Shown: positions 1 to 58,464, counted from the stretch's first letter. The stretch is DNA of 64,000 nucleotides from Amorphochlora amoebiformis (GCA_054601695.1 BAAHQB010000096.1:186001-250000); one strand, 5' to 3'. The notes: generated by a model from the letters alone, not told the origin. Numbers and translations are program-made.

Positions 1-139
1 TATATATATATTATATGTATATATATATATAAATAAATATATATATATATATGTATGTATGTATGATGTATACATATATATATATATATTTATAAATATA
101 CATATATAAATATACACAAATATATATATATATATATGT

Positions 140-171
<32 letters not shown>

Positions 172-189
172 TATATATATGTACATATA

Positions 190-263
190 TTATATATATC
201 AGACTAAGCCAATAATAGCGCCGGTTTCCATTCAAAGTAGACCAAGGTGGTAAATATATATGT

Positions 264-295
<32 letters not shown>

Positions 296-1105
296 ATACA
301 TATATATATTATGTATATACAACATATATATATATATATGTGTGTGTGTGTGTTTATGTAAATATACATACATATATGTGTGTATGTATACATATATATT
401 TTTAACACATACACATGTACATACATAAATATTACATATATACATATATACATACATATGTACATATATGAATATACATATGTATATACTCGACATCCCA
501 GCCCAACTCCTAGTGCCACAAGCATTTCCCAGGTACCCCCGTAACCCGTAACCATAACCGTTACCCATAACCCGTGACTGTAACCATAACCTATAACCGT
601 AACTGTAACTTTATTATCTCTTAACCATAAACTCGACTAAGAGTTGTGTTAACCTCAACCCGTAACCCTGACCACAACTCGAAACCGTAACGTAATTGTA
701 ACCGTAACGTAACTGTAACCGTAACGTAATTGTAACCGTAACGTAATCATAACCGTAACGTAGCCGTAACCGTAACTGTAATCGTAGCCATATTATGGAC
801 GTAACGTAACTGTTAATGTTTTTGTATCATAATAGTAGCCAATAACCTACTTTAACCCTAACCTTAAGTATAGTTGTGGCTGTTAAATTAAGGGTGCTAC
901 ATCGATATATAAAAGCTATATATATATCCATATACATACATACATATCTTTACATATATACATATATATATATATATATATATTTACATATGATGTATAT
1001 ATATATATATACGTGTGTGTATACATATATATGTCATATATATTATATATCAGACTCAGCCAATAGTAGCGCCGGTTTCCATTCAAAGTAGACCAAGGTG
1101 GTTAT

Positions 1106-1149
<44 letters not shown>

Positions 1150-1543
1150 ATATATGTAATACAATTACGTACATACAATATATATATATATATATAAATG
1201 TTATATATATACATATATATTTACACATATATATGCTCTACATCCCAGCCCAACCCCTGATGCCACAAGCATTTCCCAGGTACCCCCGTAACCCGTAACC
1301 GTAACCGTTACCCATAACCCGTAACCGTAACCATAACCCGTACTGCGACTGTTTTATCCCTTAACCATAAACTACTAAACCCGACCACCACTCGCAACCG
1401 TAACGTAATCATAACCGTAACGTAATTGTAACCGTAACGTGATCATAACCGTAATGTAACCGTAACATAACCCCATAACCGTAACTGTAACTTTATTATC
1501 TCTTAACCATAAACTCGACTGAGAGTTGTGTTAACCTCAACCC

Positions 1544-1636
<93 letters not shown>

Positions 1637-1656
1637 CATATATATGTACATATATG

Positions 1657-1689
<33 letters not shown>

Positions 1690-1753
1690 CAGACTCAGCC
1701 AATAATAGCGCCGGTTTCCATTAAAAGTAGACCAAGGTGGTTATATATATATT

Positions 1754-1788
<35 letters not shown>

Positions 1789-2430
1789 TTATATACGTGT
1801 GTGTGTGTGTGTGTATTATATATATACATATGTATATATATACATATATATACATATATACATATACATATATGTATGTGTGTATATATATATATATATA
1901 TTTATTACAATTACGTACATACAATTTATACATATATATATATATATATGAATATTTTATGTATACATATATACATATATACATATATATATATGTACAT
2001 ATATAAATATATCAATATATATATATACTCTACATCCCAGCCCAACCCCTAGTGCCACAAGCATTCCCCAGGTACCCCCGTAACCGTAACCGTTACCCAT
2101 AACCCGTAACCGTAACCATAACCCGTAACTGTAACTGTTTTATCTCTTAACCTTAAACTAAACCCGACCACCACTCGCAACCGTAACGTAATCATAACCG
2201 TAACGTAATTGTAACCGTAACGTGATCATAACCGTAACGTAACCGTAACGTAATCGTAACCGTAACTGTAACCGTAGGCATATGATAACCGTAACTGTTA
2301 ATGTTTTTGTGTTGTTATAGTAGCCAATAACCTAGTTGATATTACCTCGTAAACTTAGAGTTACCTAACCTTAACAGTATAGTCGCGGCTGTTACAGTAA
2401 GGGTGTAAGTGATACATCGATATATAAAGA
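190..2430. repeat. Three-copy diverged tandem array with telomere-variant segments
   Basis: A composite unit recurs three times. One block, containing AATAGCGCCGGTTTCCATT, lies near 210-250, 1060-1101 and 1700-1740. A second, containing CCACAAGCATT followed by a GGTACCCCCGTAACC-like string, lies near 495-545, 1240-1290 and 2035-2085. Each second block runs into a degenerate CCGTAA/ACCGTA-type hexamer field (about 535-790, 1285-1480, 2075-2280). Copies 1 and 3 also share a tail (about 812-912 and 2298-2430) with TAGCCAATAACCTA. TA and CA microsatellite fills the rest. The mix of unique blocks, variant telomeric hexamers and TA tracts resembles a subtelomeric satellite. No coding exon is apparent. 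Confidence 0.8.
1545..1632. repeat. Long uninterrupted TA microsatellite
   Basis: Near-perfect (TA)n of almost 90 bp inside the left-end array. TA tracts like this, from 20 to about 100 bp, fill most non-coding space in the window. They are self-complementary, can extrude as cruciforms, and are likely hot spots for assembly error. Confidence 0.95.
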
Positions 2431-2480
2431 ACTACATATATATATCTATATACATACATATATATATATACATACGTATT

Positions 2481-2515
<35 letters not shown>

Positions 2516-2519
2516 ACAA

Positions 2520-2554
<35 letters not shown>

Positions 2555-2616
2555 TGTATATACATGATATATATATATATACGTATTTTAATTTAACATT
2601 CCATGATGTAACCTTG

Positions 2617-2665
<49 letters not shown>

Positions 2666-2706
2666 TATATTTATATACTTGTACATACATATACATATAT
2701 ATATAG

Positions 2707-2811
2707 CGAACAAGAAAAACGTCGTTGAGAGGTCAGCCTGAGGCTGAGGCTGTTCCGCCAAGACGAAACTCGACTCACACTCAATTAGAATCTGGTTCAT
2801 TTACATGCCTG

Positions 2812-2862
<51 letters not shown>

Positions 2863-2940
2863 TGGAAGTTCGAGTCAAGCTCACTTAAAGAGTCAGTTTA
2901 ATTACATACCTGATGAACGTGTATATATATATATATATGT

Positions 2941-2971
<31 letters not shown>

Positions 2972-3039
2972 GCATATATAGATATAGGGGTTTTCAAAGG
3001 CAAATTCAATTAGAATCTAATTAATCAATTACATACCTG

Positions 3040-3104
<65 letters not shown>

Positions 3105-3118
3105 TTTATGTATGCATA

Positions 3119-3167
<49 letters not shown>

Positions 3168-4183
3168 GTATGTATATACATTTATATATATTCATGAATA
3201 ACATATATTTTACATATGCAGAAATATATATATATATATATATATCATACATATACACATATATAAATACTATACATTTGTATTCAAATATATGTACAAA
3301 TGTAAATATATACGCATATATACATGTATATATATATATATGCATATATATATATAGAATATACATATATACATATATATATGTTATGTTTCCAGCGTCA
3401 GATGACGAAACGCTGTCGCTGCCTGAAAGAACTCTAAGGTATACAGATATTATTACACATCGACATATATATACCTATGTACATACATACTTTAATGTAT
3501 AGAAGAGTTGTGTAACGACCATATTATACGTGTAATTATAGAGTACATATAATATATACATATATATATATACATTTACATACATATATGTATACATCCA
3601 GCTTTCAGATTACAGTAGATGATATTTGGGTTGAGGAGGACACCTCTCTTGTTATGGTCCTCATCCAAGACGACAAGGAAATACACAGGTAGTGAAATAC
3701 TCACAACACAGAGTCAAATAGAAACACAGATTCAAAGCCAGACACACTGAAAGATACAACTGTGGTACACGAGTCAAAGGCGCTGAGAGACAGAGAGAGC
3801 TAGAAGTGGAGAGATATCACCGCGCGGGGAGGGATAGATGTCAATAGAGATAGATAGACGCAGAGCGAGGATGAGATTTTCAGGGGGAAGAGCGGGGCGG
3901 GGGGGGGGAGAGAGAGGAGAGAGTTATAGAATTTAAAACTCGTTTGAAATACGATGGCGTACTGGTGAAAGGACTCCATCGGCGATGTCGACGAGCCGCT
4001 GTGCTGAGTGGAAGAATTTTGACGTCGCTGTTACCACGAGGTCTGAGTACTGGTTGTCGGTCTTTCTATGTATTTGTGTGTTTTTTAAAGGAAATTTACT
4101 TAAATCACGATATCTCATGTATATATATATATAGGTATAAATGTTTGTATTTGGATAAGGAGTGTTGTGTAAGATATCTATAG

Positions 4184-4217
<34 letters not shown>

Positions 4218-4461
4218 CTATAATATATACATATACATATATATATATGTATGTACACATATATACATATTATGTGTGTATATATGAACATACAAAATGT
4301 GAAGAGTATTTACACACACACATATACACCTATATACATGTAGATATGTATACATGTATTGTACATACATACATATATATATATATATATGCATGTATAT
4401 ATCTGTACATGAATCTCTATTCATCTACATAAAATACGCACATACATATTCTCTGCATGCA

Positions 4462-4496
<35 letters not shown>

Positions 4497-4815
4497 GTCC
4501 AGCGGAATGCTACGCTTTGAGTGCCGAGTTGCTGAGGATGAACAAGTAGATATAATATTATATAAATATATATATGTGTGTGTATTACATATATATTTAT
4601 ATGTGCATATAATATTATATATATATATATATACGTTTTGTATATATAATGTGTTGCATATTTGTATATGATACACATACATACATGTGTACGTACATAC
4701 TAAAAATTTACATATATTGTAATTGTATATTATAGTTACAAGTATAATATATATATATATATGTATATATATATATGTAAGTAATGCATATTTATATTCT
4801 GCACGTAAAAATATA

Positions 4816-4859
<44 letters not shown>

Positions 4860-4986
4860 ACATATATATATATGTGTGTGTGTATACATATGTTTATACA
4901 TACATTATACACATATATATATTTATATATAAAAAAAAAAGATTGAAATCCAAATTTTTTTGGTTAATTGTGTATCAACATATATT

Positions 4987-5030
<44 letters not shown>

Positions 5031-5073
5031 ATGGACATATATATACATATGGATATCATATATACAATGTGTA

Positions 5074-5106
<33 letters not shown>

Positions 5107-5450
5107 AATTAATATCTAGATATTTTTTCGCATATGGATGCTACATACATATACGTACATCGGCAGATGTTCATCAGATAATTGTTCTTTATAATATGAA
5201 GATAGGTAAACATACATATCTATGTATACATATTTATATTTACATACATATATATATATATACGTATATAATATATGTGTACGTATGTATATATATACAT
5301 ATATATATATATATGTAGCTGGTCGGATTCATGGAGATTCCCGAAGAGGGTCTCGACGACTTTATTTCAAGGAATCCCCTAAACCTAAAATTGCGCCCAT
5401 CCGCTCCTCGCGCGAAGGAGCTAAGGATTGTGGAGGTCATGGCAATGTAG
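2707..5450 (+). CDS. Gene A: unidentified protein, 5' part not seen, multi-exon
   Basis: Probable exons: 2707-2794, 3396-3438, 3602-3688, about 3922-4059, 4503-4545, 5178-5205 and 5319-5450 (stop TAG 5448-5450). The first three join in phase (split codons GCG and AGC) to read a basic, Ser-rich segment, then [15 protein letters not shown], then [19 protein letters not shown]. Exon 4503-4545 reads [14 protein letters not shown], exon 5178-5205 IIVLYNMKI, and the last exon [16 protein letters not shown] to the stop. The fourth exon's donor is uncertain. The last junction has a one-base phase conflict in the best-looking frame: the phase-consistent alternative reads [15 protein letters not shown] and stops near 5488. 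The start codon is not located; the model may begin in or before TA repeat at 2700. I do not recognise the family. Introns are TA-rich except the purine-rich one at 3689-3921. It is tail-to-tail with NFU. Confidence 0.55.
2866..3038 (+). repeat. Two decayed copies of the gene A exon 2707-2794 tail plus its 5' splice site
   Basis: The exon end and donor region (ACTCAATTAGAATCTG, then GTTCATTTACATGCCTGA) is echoed at about 2866-2916 (TTAATTACATACCTGATG) and 2996-3038 (TTCAATTAGAATCTAATT, then AATTACATACCTGG). Each copy is embedded in TA repeat. This is one of many exon-edge duplications in the window. Confidence 0.7.
3780..3922 (+). repeat. Purine-rich (GA/G) tract in a gene A intron
   Basis: The 3689-3921 intron is dominated by GAGAGA, AGATAGAT and a run of nine or more G ahead of a GAGAG acceptor region. 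The purine-rich context makes the acceptor choice (3922) uncertain. Confidence 0.7.
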
Positions 5451-6140
5451 TTCAACGCGACGTAATTATCTTCATCAATACAACCTGAACCTTTAGTCAT
5501 AATCCAGTAATATTCGATCATCGTGATTCCGGCTAGGACTAGTAGGACGCGTTTTAACATAACTTGGATGCGTCGCATTATGAGCAACATCTAGAACATG
5601 TATATATTATGAGAATTTATGACACGCGTAAAGCTTCATAGATCTAGAGATAGATAACTTAACCGGAAGTGACACAAAAGGCTTGTCACAAGTTGACTCA
5701 CACTGGTCTCACAACACTAGAACAGACTAAATAAACCTTACTAGTACAAATACAAGAATATACATATTACAAGATCTAGTAGATACTAGGACTAGTAGGA
5801 TATATCATATGTAGGTATGCTGGATAGATAATAGGGACTGCCTCTTCTAAGCACATATTCAGATCTAGCATATCTAGATATCATCTTGGGTCGCGATCAT
5901 ACGTAGTCTAGATCGATAGTTTAGATAGTAGTACATAACCATATTTTTCTATAATCTAGATAATCTAGATAATGCGTGATTGAATACACATAGTATTTGT
6001 GTTATGTGTAGATATATATGTAAATATATATATATGTATATATATATATATGTGTGTGTACATATATATATAAAAATATAAAAATATATAAATATATATA
6101 TATATATTATACAGTATATGTTGATAATGGTAGCATACAC
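5451..6140. other. Convergent spacer between gene A and NFU, CTAG-rich
   Basis: This is mostly non-microsatellite DNA with a very high density of the palindromic tetramer CTAG. I count about eleven between 5640 and 5976, often as ATCTAGAT or ACTAGT. It starts right after the gene A stop. No convincing coding frame or RNA gene is seen. A short hydrophobic minus-strand frame at 5500-5590 is noted under rejected items. 5980-6120 reverts to TA repeat. The same composition occurs in the spacer at 51779-53931. Confidence 0.6.
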
Positions 6141-6142
6141 AG

Positions 6143-6330
6143 GTGTGTAATTGGGGTACTCCAGTCATGATCTGTGATGATAAAACTTGCACATCTGAAC
6201 AAGCGGATAGATACTCGATACCAATCGGTATCAACGACAAAAGCTCAGTGTTAGGGTCCACCGCCAAGGTCTGGATCCGGACTTCAACCAAGTGTGACCT
6301 AGTGTATATAATACTAAGTATGTATGGATA
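6143..6330 (+). other. Unique open block in the spacer, possible orphan exon
   Basis: Some 190 bp of complex sequence is open on both strands. The plus frame reads CNWGTPVMICDDKTC and then STAKVWIRTSTKCDL, preceded by an ACACAG acceptor-like site and followed by a GTATGT donor-like site. The minus frame reads HLVEVRIQTLAVDPNTELL. No partner exon is visible on either strand before NFU, and the flanks are TA repeat. It may be a lone exon, a gene fragment or non-coding. I do not recognise a family. Confidence 0.25.
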
Positions 6331-6359
6331 AGATTTGCTTGTCAGGACAATATGATGTA

Positions 6360-6483
6360 TTTGAAGTATATTATATATATATATATATTTCAATGTGTAT
6401 ATATGTATGTATATATATATATATATATATGCATGTAAATATATAAATATATATACATACATATATATATATATTTATCACAT

Positions 6484-6521
<38 letters not shown>

Positions 6522-6598
6522 TAAGTATATAGATATATATAATATTTATATACATATATATATATATATATATATGTGTATATATATAAATACATACA

Positions 6599-6651
<53 letters not shown>

Positions 6652-7005
6652 GTATGTCAATATACACACATATATACATATACATATATATATATATATA
6701 TATATAATGTATATGTATACACATTATATATATATAATATGTATATATAATATATATGCATATACATATATATATATATATATTGTATATTTTATCATGT
6801 AATATATATTGATATCTCTCATGTGATAGATATACATATTGTATATATGTACAATAAAAGTATGTATGTATGATGAATATATATATATATATATATTATG
6901 CATGTATATATATATATATATATATATATATGTAAATATTATATTTACATATATATATATATATAATATATATATTATGTATATATATTTGTATATAATA
7001 TATAT

Positions 7006-7047
<42 letters not shown>

Positions 7048-7293
7048 TATATTTATATATGCATAATATTATAGGTCTATGAATGTATTTATACGCTTTA
7101 CAATCTGCATGCATATACATTTTTTTATATATGTACGTCATATATTTTTTATTTATATGTATACCAAAAATAAATACAATAATCATGTAGATGTGTGTAA
7201 TAATCGCGCATGCATGAATCTCTATTGTATATACGATAGATATATACAGAATATAACATATATATAAAAATGTATATGTATATATATTATATA

Positions 7294-7326
<33 letters not shown>

Positions 7327-7378
7327 GTTTATATATGTTTATATATGTGAATCCAAAATATATACAGTGTTACATATG

Positions 7379-7409
<31 letters not shown>

Positions 7410-7557
7410 TGCATTCACTCTCACATACTTAATTGTTATGTGCATACATACTCAATATATGTAAGTATATATATATATATATATGCATATATTTACGTAC
7501 TATACATGGTACATACATAAAAATATACCAACGGACAGAGAGACCACACGAAGCGGT
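6360..7557. repeat. TA/TG-rich spacer, no gene seen
   Basis: Almost continuous TA with short interruptions (TACA, TGTA, CACA). A few 40-60 bp islands (about 7075-7130, 7180-7240 and 7340-7375) carry no open frame with splice signals. It lies downstream of the NFU stop on the minus strand. Confidence 0.8.
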
Positions 7558-8150
7558 CTACGACACAACTTCAACCCTCATCATCGGCGGAAACTTCTCC
7601 TTGATCTTCTGCTGTATCTGATGAAAACAATCTCCTTCAAATTGATACTTCCCAAAACTCATGCGGGAAGGCGAGAGAAGGGAGGGGAGCGAGGGCGAGG
7701 GGAGGCAGGAAACGAGGGCAAGGGCAAAATGCGTTCGAGCGAGCGAGAGGTGAGAGAGAGACTAAGGAGAGAGATAGCGGCTTGAAGATTTCTGCTTAAT
7801 TGTGTTACTTTATCTGATAAATTGTTCAAATTGATGCTTCTAATATCTTGTACAAATGGAGAAGAGGTAGAGAAGGATAGTCACGAGGACTAAGGTGGAA
7901 GACGGAGAGTGGAAGAGGAGAATAGAGCAGAATGAGAGATAAGAGGGAGGGTTTGACCGCTACGCGAACAGTCAGGATCTTGGAAGCTGGTCCAGTGATC
8001 CTAATCTTTATCTGATTTGACTCGATCCCCCCTAGATACTCAAGGGAACCTCCAGAGGCCCCGACAAGGTATGGACGAATTTCATCGAGGATCTGTTTAA
8101 GTGGATTACATGTATGAATATTGATTTTCCGAGGATATCCGTACATACAT

Positions 8151-8206
<56 letters not shown>

Positions 8207-8373
8207 TATATTTGCACTATATAAATGTATATATGTATTTATATATATATACTATATATATATATATATATATATATACACTTATGTTAATATATTACAT
8301 CCAGACCACATACACACATATATATATATATATATGTACATATATATATTTATATATACATAATATATATACA

Positions 8374-8405
<32 letters not shown>

Positions 8406-8538
8406 ATAAAGATAAATATACATGTAGATGACATACATATGTATAGAAATAGGTTAATATGTAATATATTTACAAATACATACACACACATACATATATA
8501 CATACAAATATATTGCACAATATATATATATATATATT

Positions 8539-8604
<66 letters not shown>

Positions 8605-8613
8605 CACATACAC

Positions 8614-8655
<42 letters not shown>

Positions 8656-8839
8656 GTATATTTGTGTGGTGGGCGTATTGTACATACTTTCTCGATATTG
8701 TCAATAGAAACGTCAAGCTTCTCCTCCGTCAGGCCAACGTCAACAACCTCGCCAACCTAAATGTTATAAATACATATATAATACATGTATGTTTATATAT
8801 ATATATATATATGTATATACATATTATATATACATTATA

Positions 8840-8886
<47 letters not shown>

Positions 8887-8945
8887 GGCCAACGTCAACA
8901 ACCTCGCCAACCTAAATGTTATAAATACATATATAATACATGTAT

Positions 8946-8986
<41 letters not shown>

Positions 8987-9267
8987 CATATTATATATAC
9001 ATTATATATGTATAGATATATATATATATACATATATATACATATATATATATATATAAATGTATATATATGTATATATGTATATATAATAATTTACTAA
9101 TATATATACATATATATATATATACATATATTTAAATTTATATACATATTATACATATTTACTTATTCATAACGTTTATGTTTGTGTGCATATGTAAAAA
9201 TATATACATACATATACATACATATATATATTATATATGTGTATATATATTATATATATATATTATG

Positions 9268-9305
<38 letters not shown>

Positions 9306-9327
9306 GATAGATAGATACATATATATT

Positions 9328-9382
<55 letters not shown>

Positions 9383-10289
9383 TAGCATTGTCATCAATAA
9401 ATATGAATGGTGTTTTATATAAGTCACCTAATATAACAAAACTAATATACCGTTGGAATCCTTTCTTGCAGTCGTCTCTTAATCCCAAGCTGCATGGTGG
9501 TAGACGACGACGCACATGAACTACATTATTCAGTTATCATACGAGAGCAAGAGCTTTGGAAAGGGTATTAATAAAGGGACTAGAGAGAAAAAAAGATGAT
9601 AGAAAGAGGAAAAAAAGGGGAACGAGTGTTTTCATTCGTCTGAACCTGCACGCGCCCTTGAGGCGAAGCTTGACCAATGGGCCTTCAATCTCAACGAAAT
9701 CGACGCTCCCTCCATCTGCTTGAAGATAGGGACGCACCTGTTACATCCCCCCATTCAGCCCAATATTTCAACATGAGAGAGTCCAAAAAGAAAAAATTCT
9801 CCGAAAAAATCCCTTTCACAAATAGTCGACTCATGAGCCTCAACCCTTCCGATGTTGTCATTTAAGGGGTTCCCTCTACCATAATCTTATCCCTCACCTC
9901 ATCAAGAACGATCTCAACGTTTTCGGGCGTCAAGTCCAATGCGCTGACAATTCTGGGTACCGTACCGCCCGGCACAGCGTACACAGGATTAGTCTTTCGG
10001 AGAACCGAACCAGATACTCGCGGAGAAAAAGAAAGAATCTGTCGAATACATTAAATATCAGTTAATATAGCATCCACAGAAGGGGAGGGTCCTGGGTGAG
10101 GGGTTGCGGAACCTTGGAAGGAGGGCTTCTCGTCGCACACGGGGAAACCCTCGCGAAAGTGTTCATAGTTCGGCGAACAGCAACGCCCGATGTTAAGCCT
10201 TCATTTCTGGCACTTACCATGGTAAATCCTAATACTATAAGGCAGCAAACGGCTGCGCCAACGACAACGACTCGTCCTGCGAACCTCAT
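7558..10289 (-). CDS. NFU: NFU-type Fe-S cluster scaffold protein, plastid class, complete (7 exons, 212 aa)
   Basis: Minus-strand exons: 10218-10289, 9898-10038, 9646-9737, 9451-9520, 8688-8756, 7958-8092 and 7558-7617 (stop TAG 7558-7560). All phases agree. Residues 1-24 are hydrophobic ([16 protein letters not shown]), like a signal peptide. A Ser/Arg/Lys stretch ([13 protein letters not shown]) follows, suggesting bipartite targeting to a complex plastid. Residues about 61-125 form NifU domain 1 with [10 protein letters not shown] and the cluster-binding C101-S-S-C104, whose middle Ser codon is split by an intron. A linker ([13 protein letters not shown]) leads to domain 2 (about 149-212; [31 protein letters not shown]), which lacks the CxxC. 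This two-domain layout with a Cys-less second copy is known from plant plastid NFU1-3, which pass assembled clusters to photosystem I and other apoproteins. The exon 6 donor (GTCAAA) is weak. An upstream in-frame ATG at 10376 exists; the internal one puts the hydrophobic core at the N-terminus. Confidence 0.9.
7650..7957 (-). repeat. GA-rich NFU intron 6 with a decayed copy of the exon 7 head
   Basis: The intron between NFU exons 6 and 7 is a polypurine field on the plus strand. Near 7800-7845 it carries a degraded copy of the exon 7 acceptor region (TTTATCTGAT, TTCAAATTGATGCTTC, against TGTATCTGAT, TTCAAATTGATACTTCC at the true site near 7611-7650). Confidence 0.55.
8732..8947 (-). repeat. 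Direct duplication of the NFU exon 5 head and acceptor
   Basis: The segment from 8732 (last about 25 bases into exon 5, its TTTAG acceptor and flanking intron up to about 8792) is repeated nearly perfectly at 8887-8947. The extra copy holds the acceptor and the first exon bases but no donor. It lies upstream of the true exon on the coding strand. Confidence 0.9.
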
Positions 10290-10429
10290 TTGGACCGGGG
10301 TTTTTCTCCTGTGATATCCCTGGAGAGCCTCAAGAGTCTCCTGCTGGATTTTACCCGGGGATTCCCCGAATGTCACCCTAATGTGTCACTGGTACGAGCT
10401 GTCACCCTGTCCCGTCACTGTCTGTCTCA
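10290..10429. promoter_or_regulatory. Shared bidirectional NFU/VPS8 promoter with four GTCAC elements
   Basis: Only 140 bp separates the two divergent start codons, so it must hold both 5' UTRs and core promoters unless upstream exons exist. GTCAC occurs four times in 47 bp (10372-10376, 10385-10389, 10401-10405, 10414-10418), three of them within TGTCAC-like contexts, ending 11 bp before the VPS8 ATG. No TATA box is evident and the segment is not AT-rich. The repeated pentamer is a candidate factor site or initiator; this is inference. Confidence 0.5.
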
Positions 10430-56513
<46,084 letters not shown>

Positions 56514-57198
56514 AACTGATTACATACCATTATAGCATCAGTTGTTGCACGTTGTGGATAAAAAGTTTCAAGGAAAAAAGTCAGTTCCAGGCCCAGAGTA
56601 ATCTGAAGCGGGCGGCAGCGGGCCGCCCTTCGTTGGGCCCGGAACAAAGGTCCGCGGGCCCAGGGAAGGCTTTCCGCCCCAGGAAGGTGTTTTCCCATCC
56701 CCTGGCAGTAAGTAGGGAAGGAGGGAACGCCTTTGCACCTTCAGCCGACCATCGCCGAAAACCAAAGAAATTGTATTATTCGCCACCATAGCTTTGCGGC
56801 CGCCCATTTTGCCTTTCCAGACTTTTTAGGGCGCCCGATTCAAGCCGCAAAAAAAGGTGAATATTTTTTGGACATGCATCTGCACGATATTTTTAGATCT
56901 ATGGGGGTATTGTCAGGTCTCTTTACCCGCTAGAGTGTGTCGGAAGGGGACACTTGGGCAGCCAGGGTGGTCCCTCGCGAAGAACTGCGCAAAAAGTTGT
57001 TTTTCTCGGGTGCCGAATTATTATAAATTTTCCGAATGAAAATCACGGTTTTTCTTTTGCTGATTGACCTGACAGGCTGACACACATGAGTGACATGACC
57101 CAAAATAACCTCTAAGACCTCACGGAAACCCTTTAATAACTTCCGAGCCACCTGTGACACAGCCCCACGTAGCTTCATTTCCAGCACGTGTCACAAGA
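56514..57198. promoter_or_regulatory. Divergent promoter region of genes D and E with GTGAC/GTCAC elements and strong hairpins
   Basis: 685 bp of non-repetitive, relatively GC-rich DNA separates the two start codons. GTGAC/GTCAC occurs at 57090-57094, 57154-57158 and 57190-57194, the last within ACGTGTCAC and ending 4 bp before the gene E ATG. The same pentamer is clustered in the NFU/VPS8 promoter. Near 56610-56662 two strong stems occur: GGGCGGC/GCCGCCC (56610-56616 with 56622-56628) and TGGGCCC/GGGCCCA (56634-56640 with 56656-56662). These would lie in the gene D 5' leader if transcription starts upstream of them. Confidence 0.45.
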
Positions 57199-57726
57199 AT
57201 GGCTCTTTGGGTGTTGGCGTCCCTGCTTTCGACTCCCTTTCCGCGCCTTTCCCGGCCCCATCCGGAGCCTTTGAGACGCCTGGGGAGCTTTCATTCCATA
57301 GGCCCTTATCTTCGAAAAAGGAAATTTAAATTTTGGCCTCGGGCGACCACAGACGAAGCGCAAGGTAACGAGTCGCTCACGGAATTGTAGCCTAAGCCCT
57401 CAAATAATCCGAATGTAGAGCTCTTGAAACGCTTCGATCGAGAGCAAATCTTAAGTTCAGCTAAAGCGGAGGTATGGATAGTGCATATTGTACTACCCTT
57501 GGATACTGGAGGGTGTCTGTATATATGCATATAGTTACCCATACATATTAGTATATGTTTTAAAGAAGAGTTTTGCAATATATACATATATATATATATG
57601 TATATATATATTATATATATATATATATATCTATACATATATATATATATATATGTATGTATGTATTGTATACAGATGTGTGTATGTGTATGTATGTATA
57701 CACATACACATTTCCCATTTTTACAT

Positions 57727-57764
<38 letters not shown>

Positions 57765-57766
57765 AC

Positions 57767-57860
<94 letters not shown>

Positions 57861-58030
57861 CATCTTTTTTTAAGATGTATACTACATATATGTATATATA
57901 TATGTAATATGTAATTATACTTACAAGAAAATGATATATCTATATATATATATATATATATATATATAACATACACATATATATATATGTATATATATTA
58001 TATATGTATAGTGTATTTGTATTCAATATA

Positions 58031-58061
<31 letters not shown>

Positions 58062-58215
58062 TTACAACTATGTTAGCTAGCATGTAATACCCAGGGCCTT
58101 GCCAAGGGAAAGGCCTCGAACGAATTTAGTGCAAATTGGACCGATAAGTACATTTTGCAATTATCATTTACTTCTCTCATATCCCTCTCTCACATCTCTC
58201 TCTAGAAAAAAGGGG

Positions 58216-58262
<47 letters not shown>

Positions 58263-58374
58263 TGCAGTATAGGAGAATAACACCCTCCCGGAAAGTTAAA
58301 AAAAAGTTAAACAAGTAGCGCGAGACTGTGGCATAGTATCGAGAGTGAGGCTACGAGTCTTGTATTGCATGTAC

Positions 58375-58413
<39 letters not shown>

Positions 58414-58464
58414 CATATATATATATATGTATATATATATATAGAAAGAGAGAAAGAGACAGAG

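Noticed and set aside
1-2500. Ile/Tyr-rich open frames such as repeated IYIYIY throughout the window
   Set aside because: TA/TATG microsatellite translation with no coding signature, seen in all frames and both strands.
5240-5590. Minus-strand frame starting MRRIQVMLKRVLLVLAG, resembling a small membrane protein
   Set aside because: It overlaps the plus-strand last exon of gene A, has no supporting partner exons, and runs into TA repeat. It remains a weak alternative.
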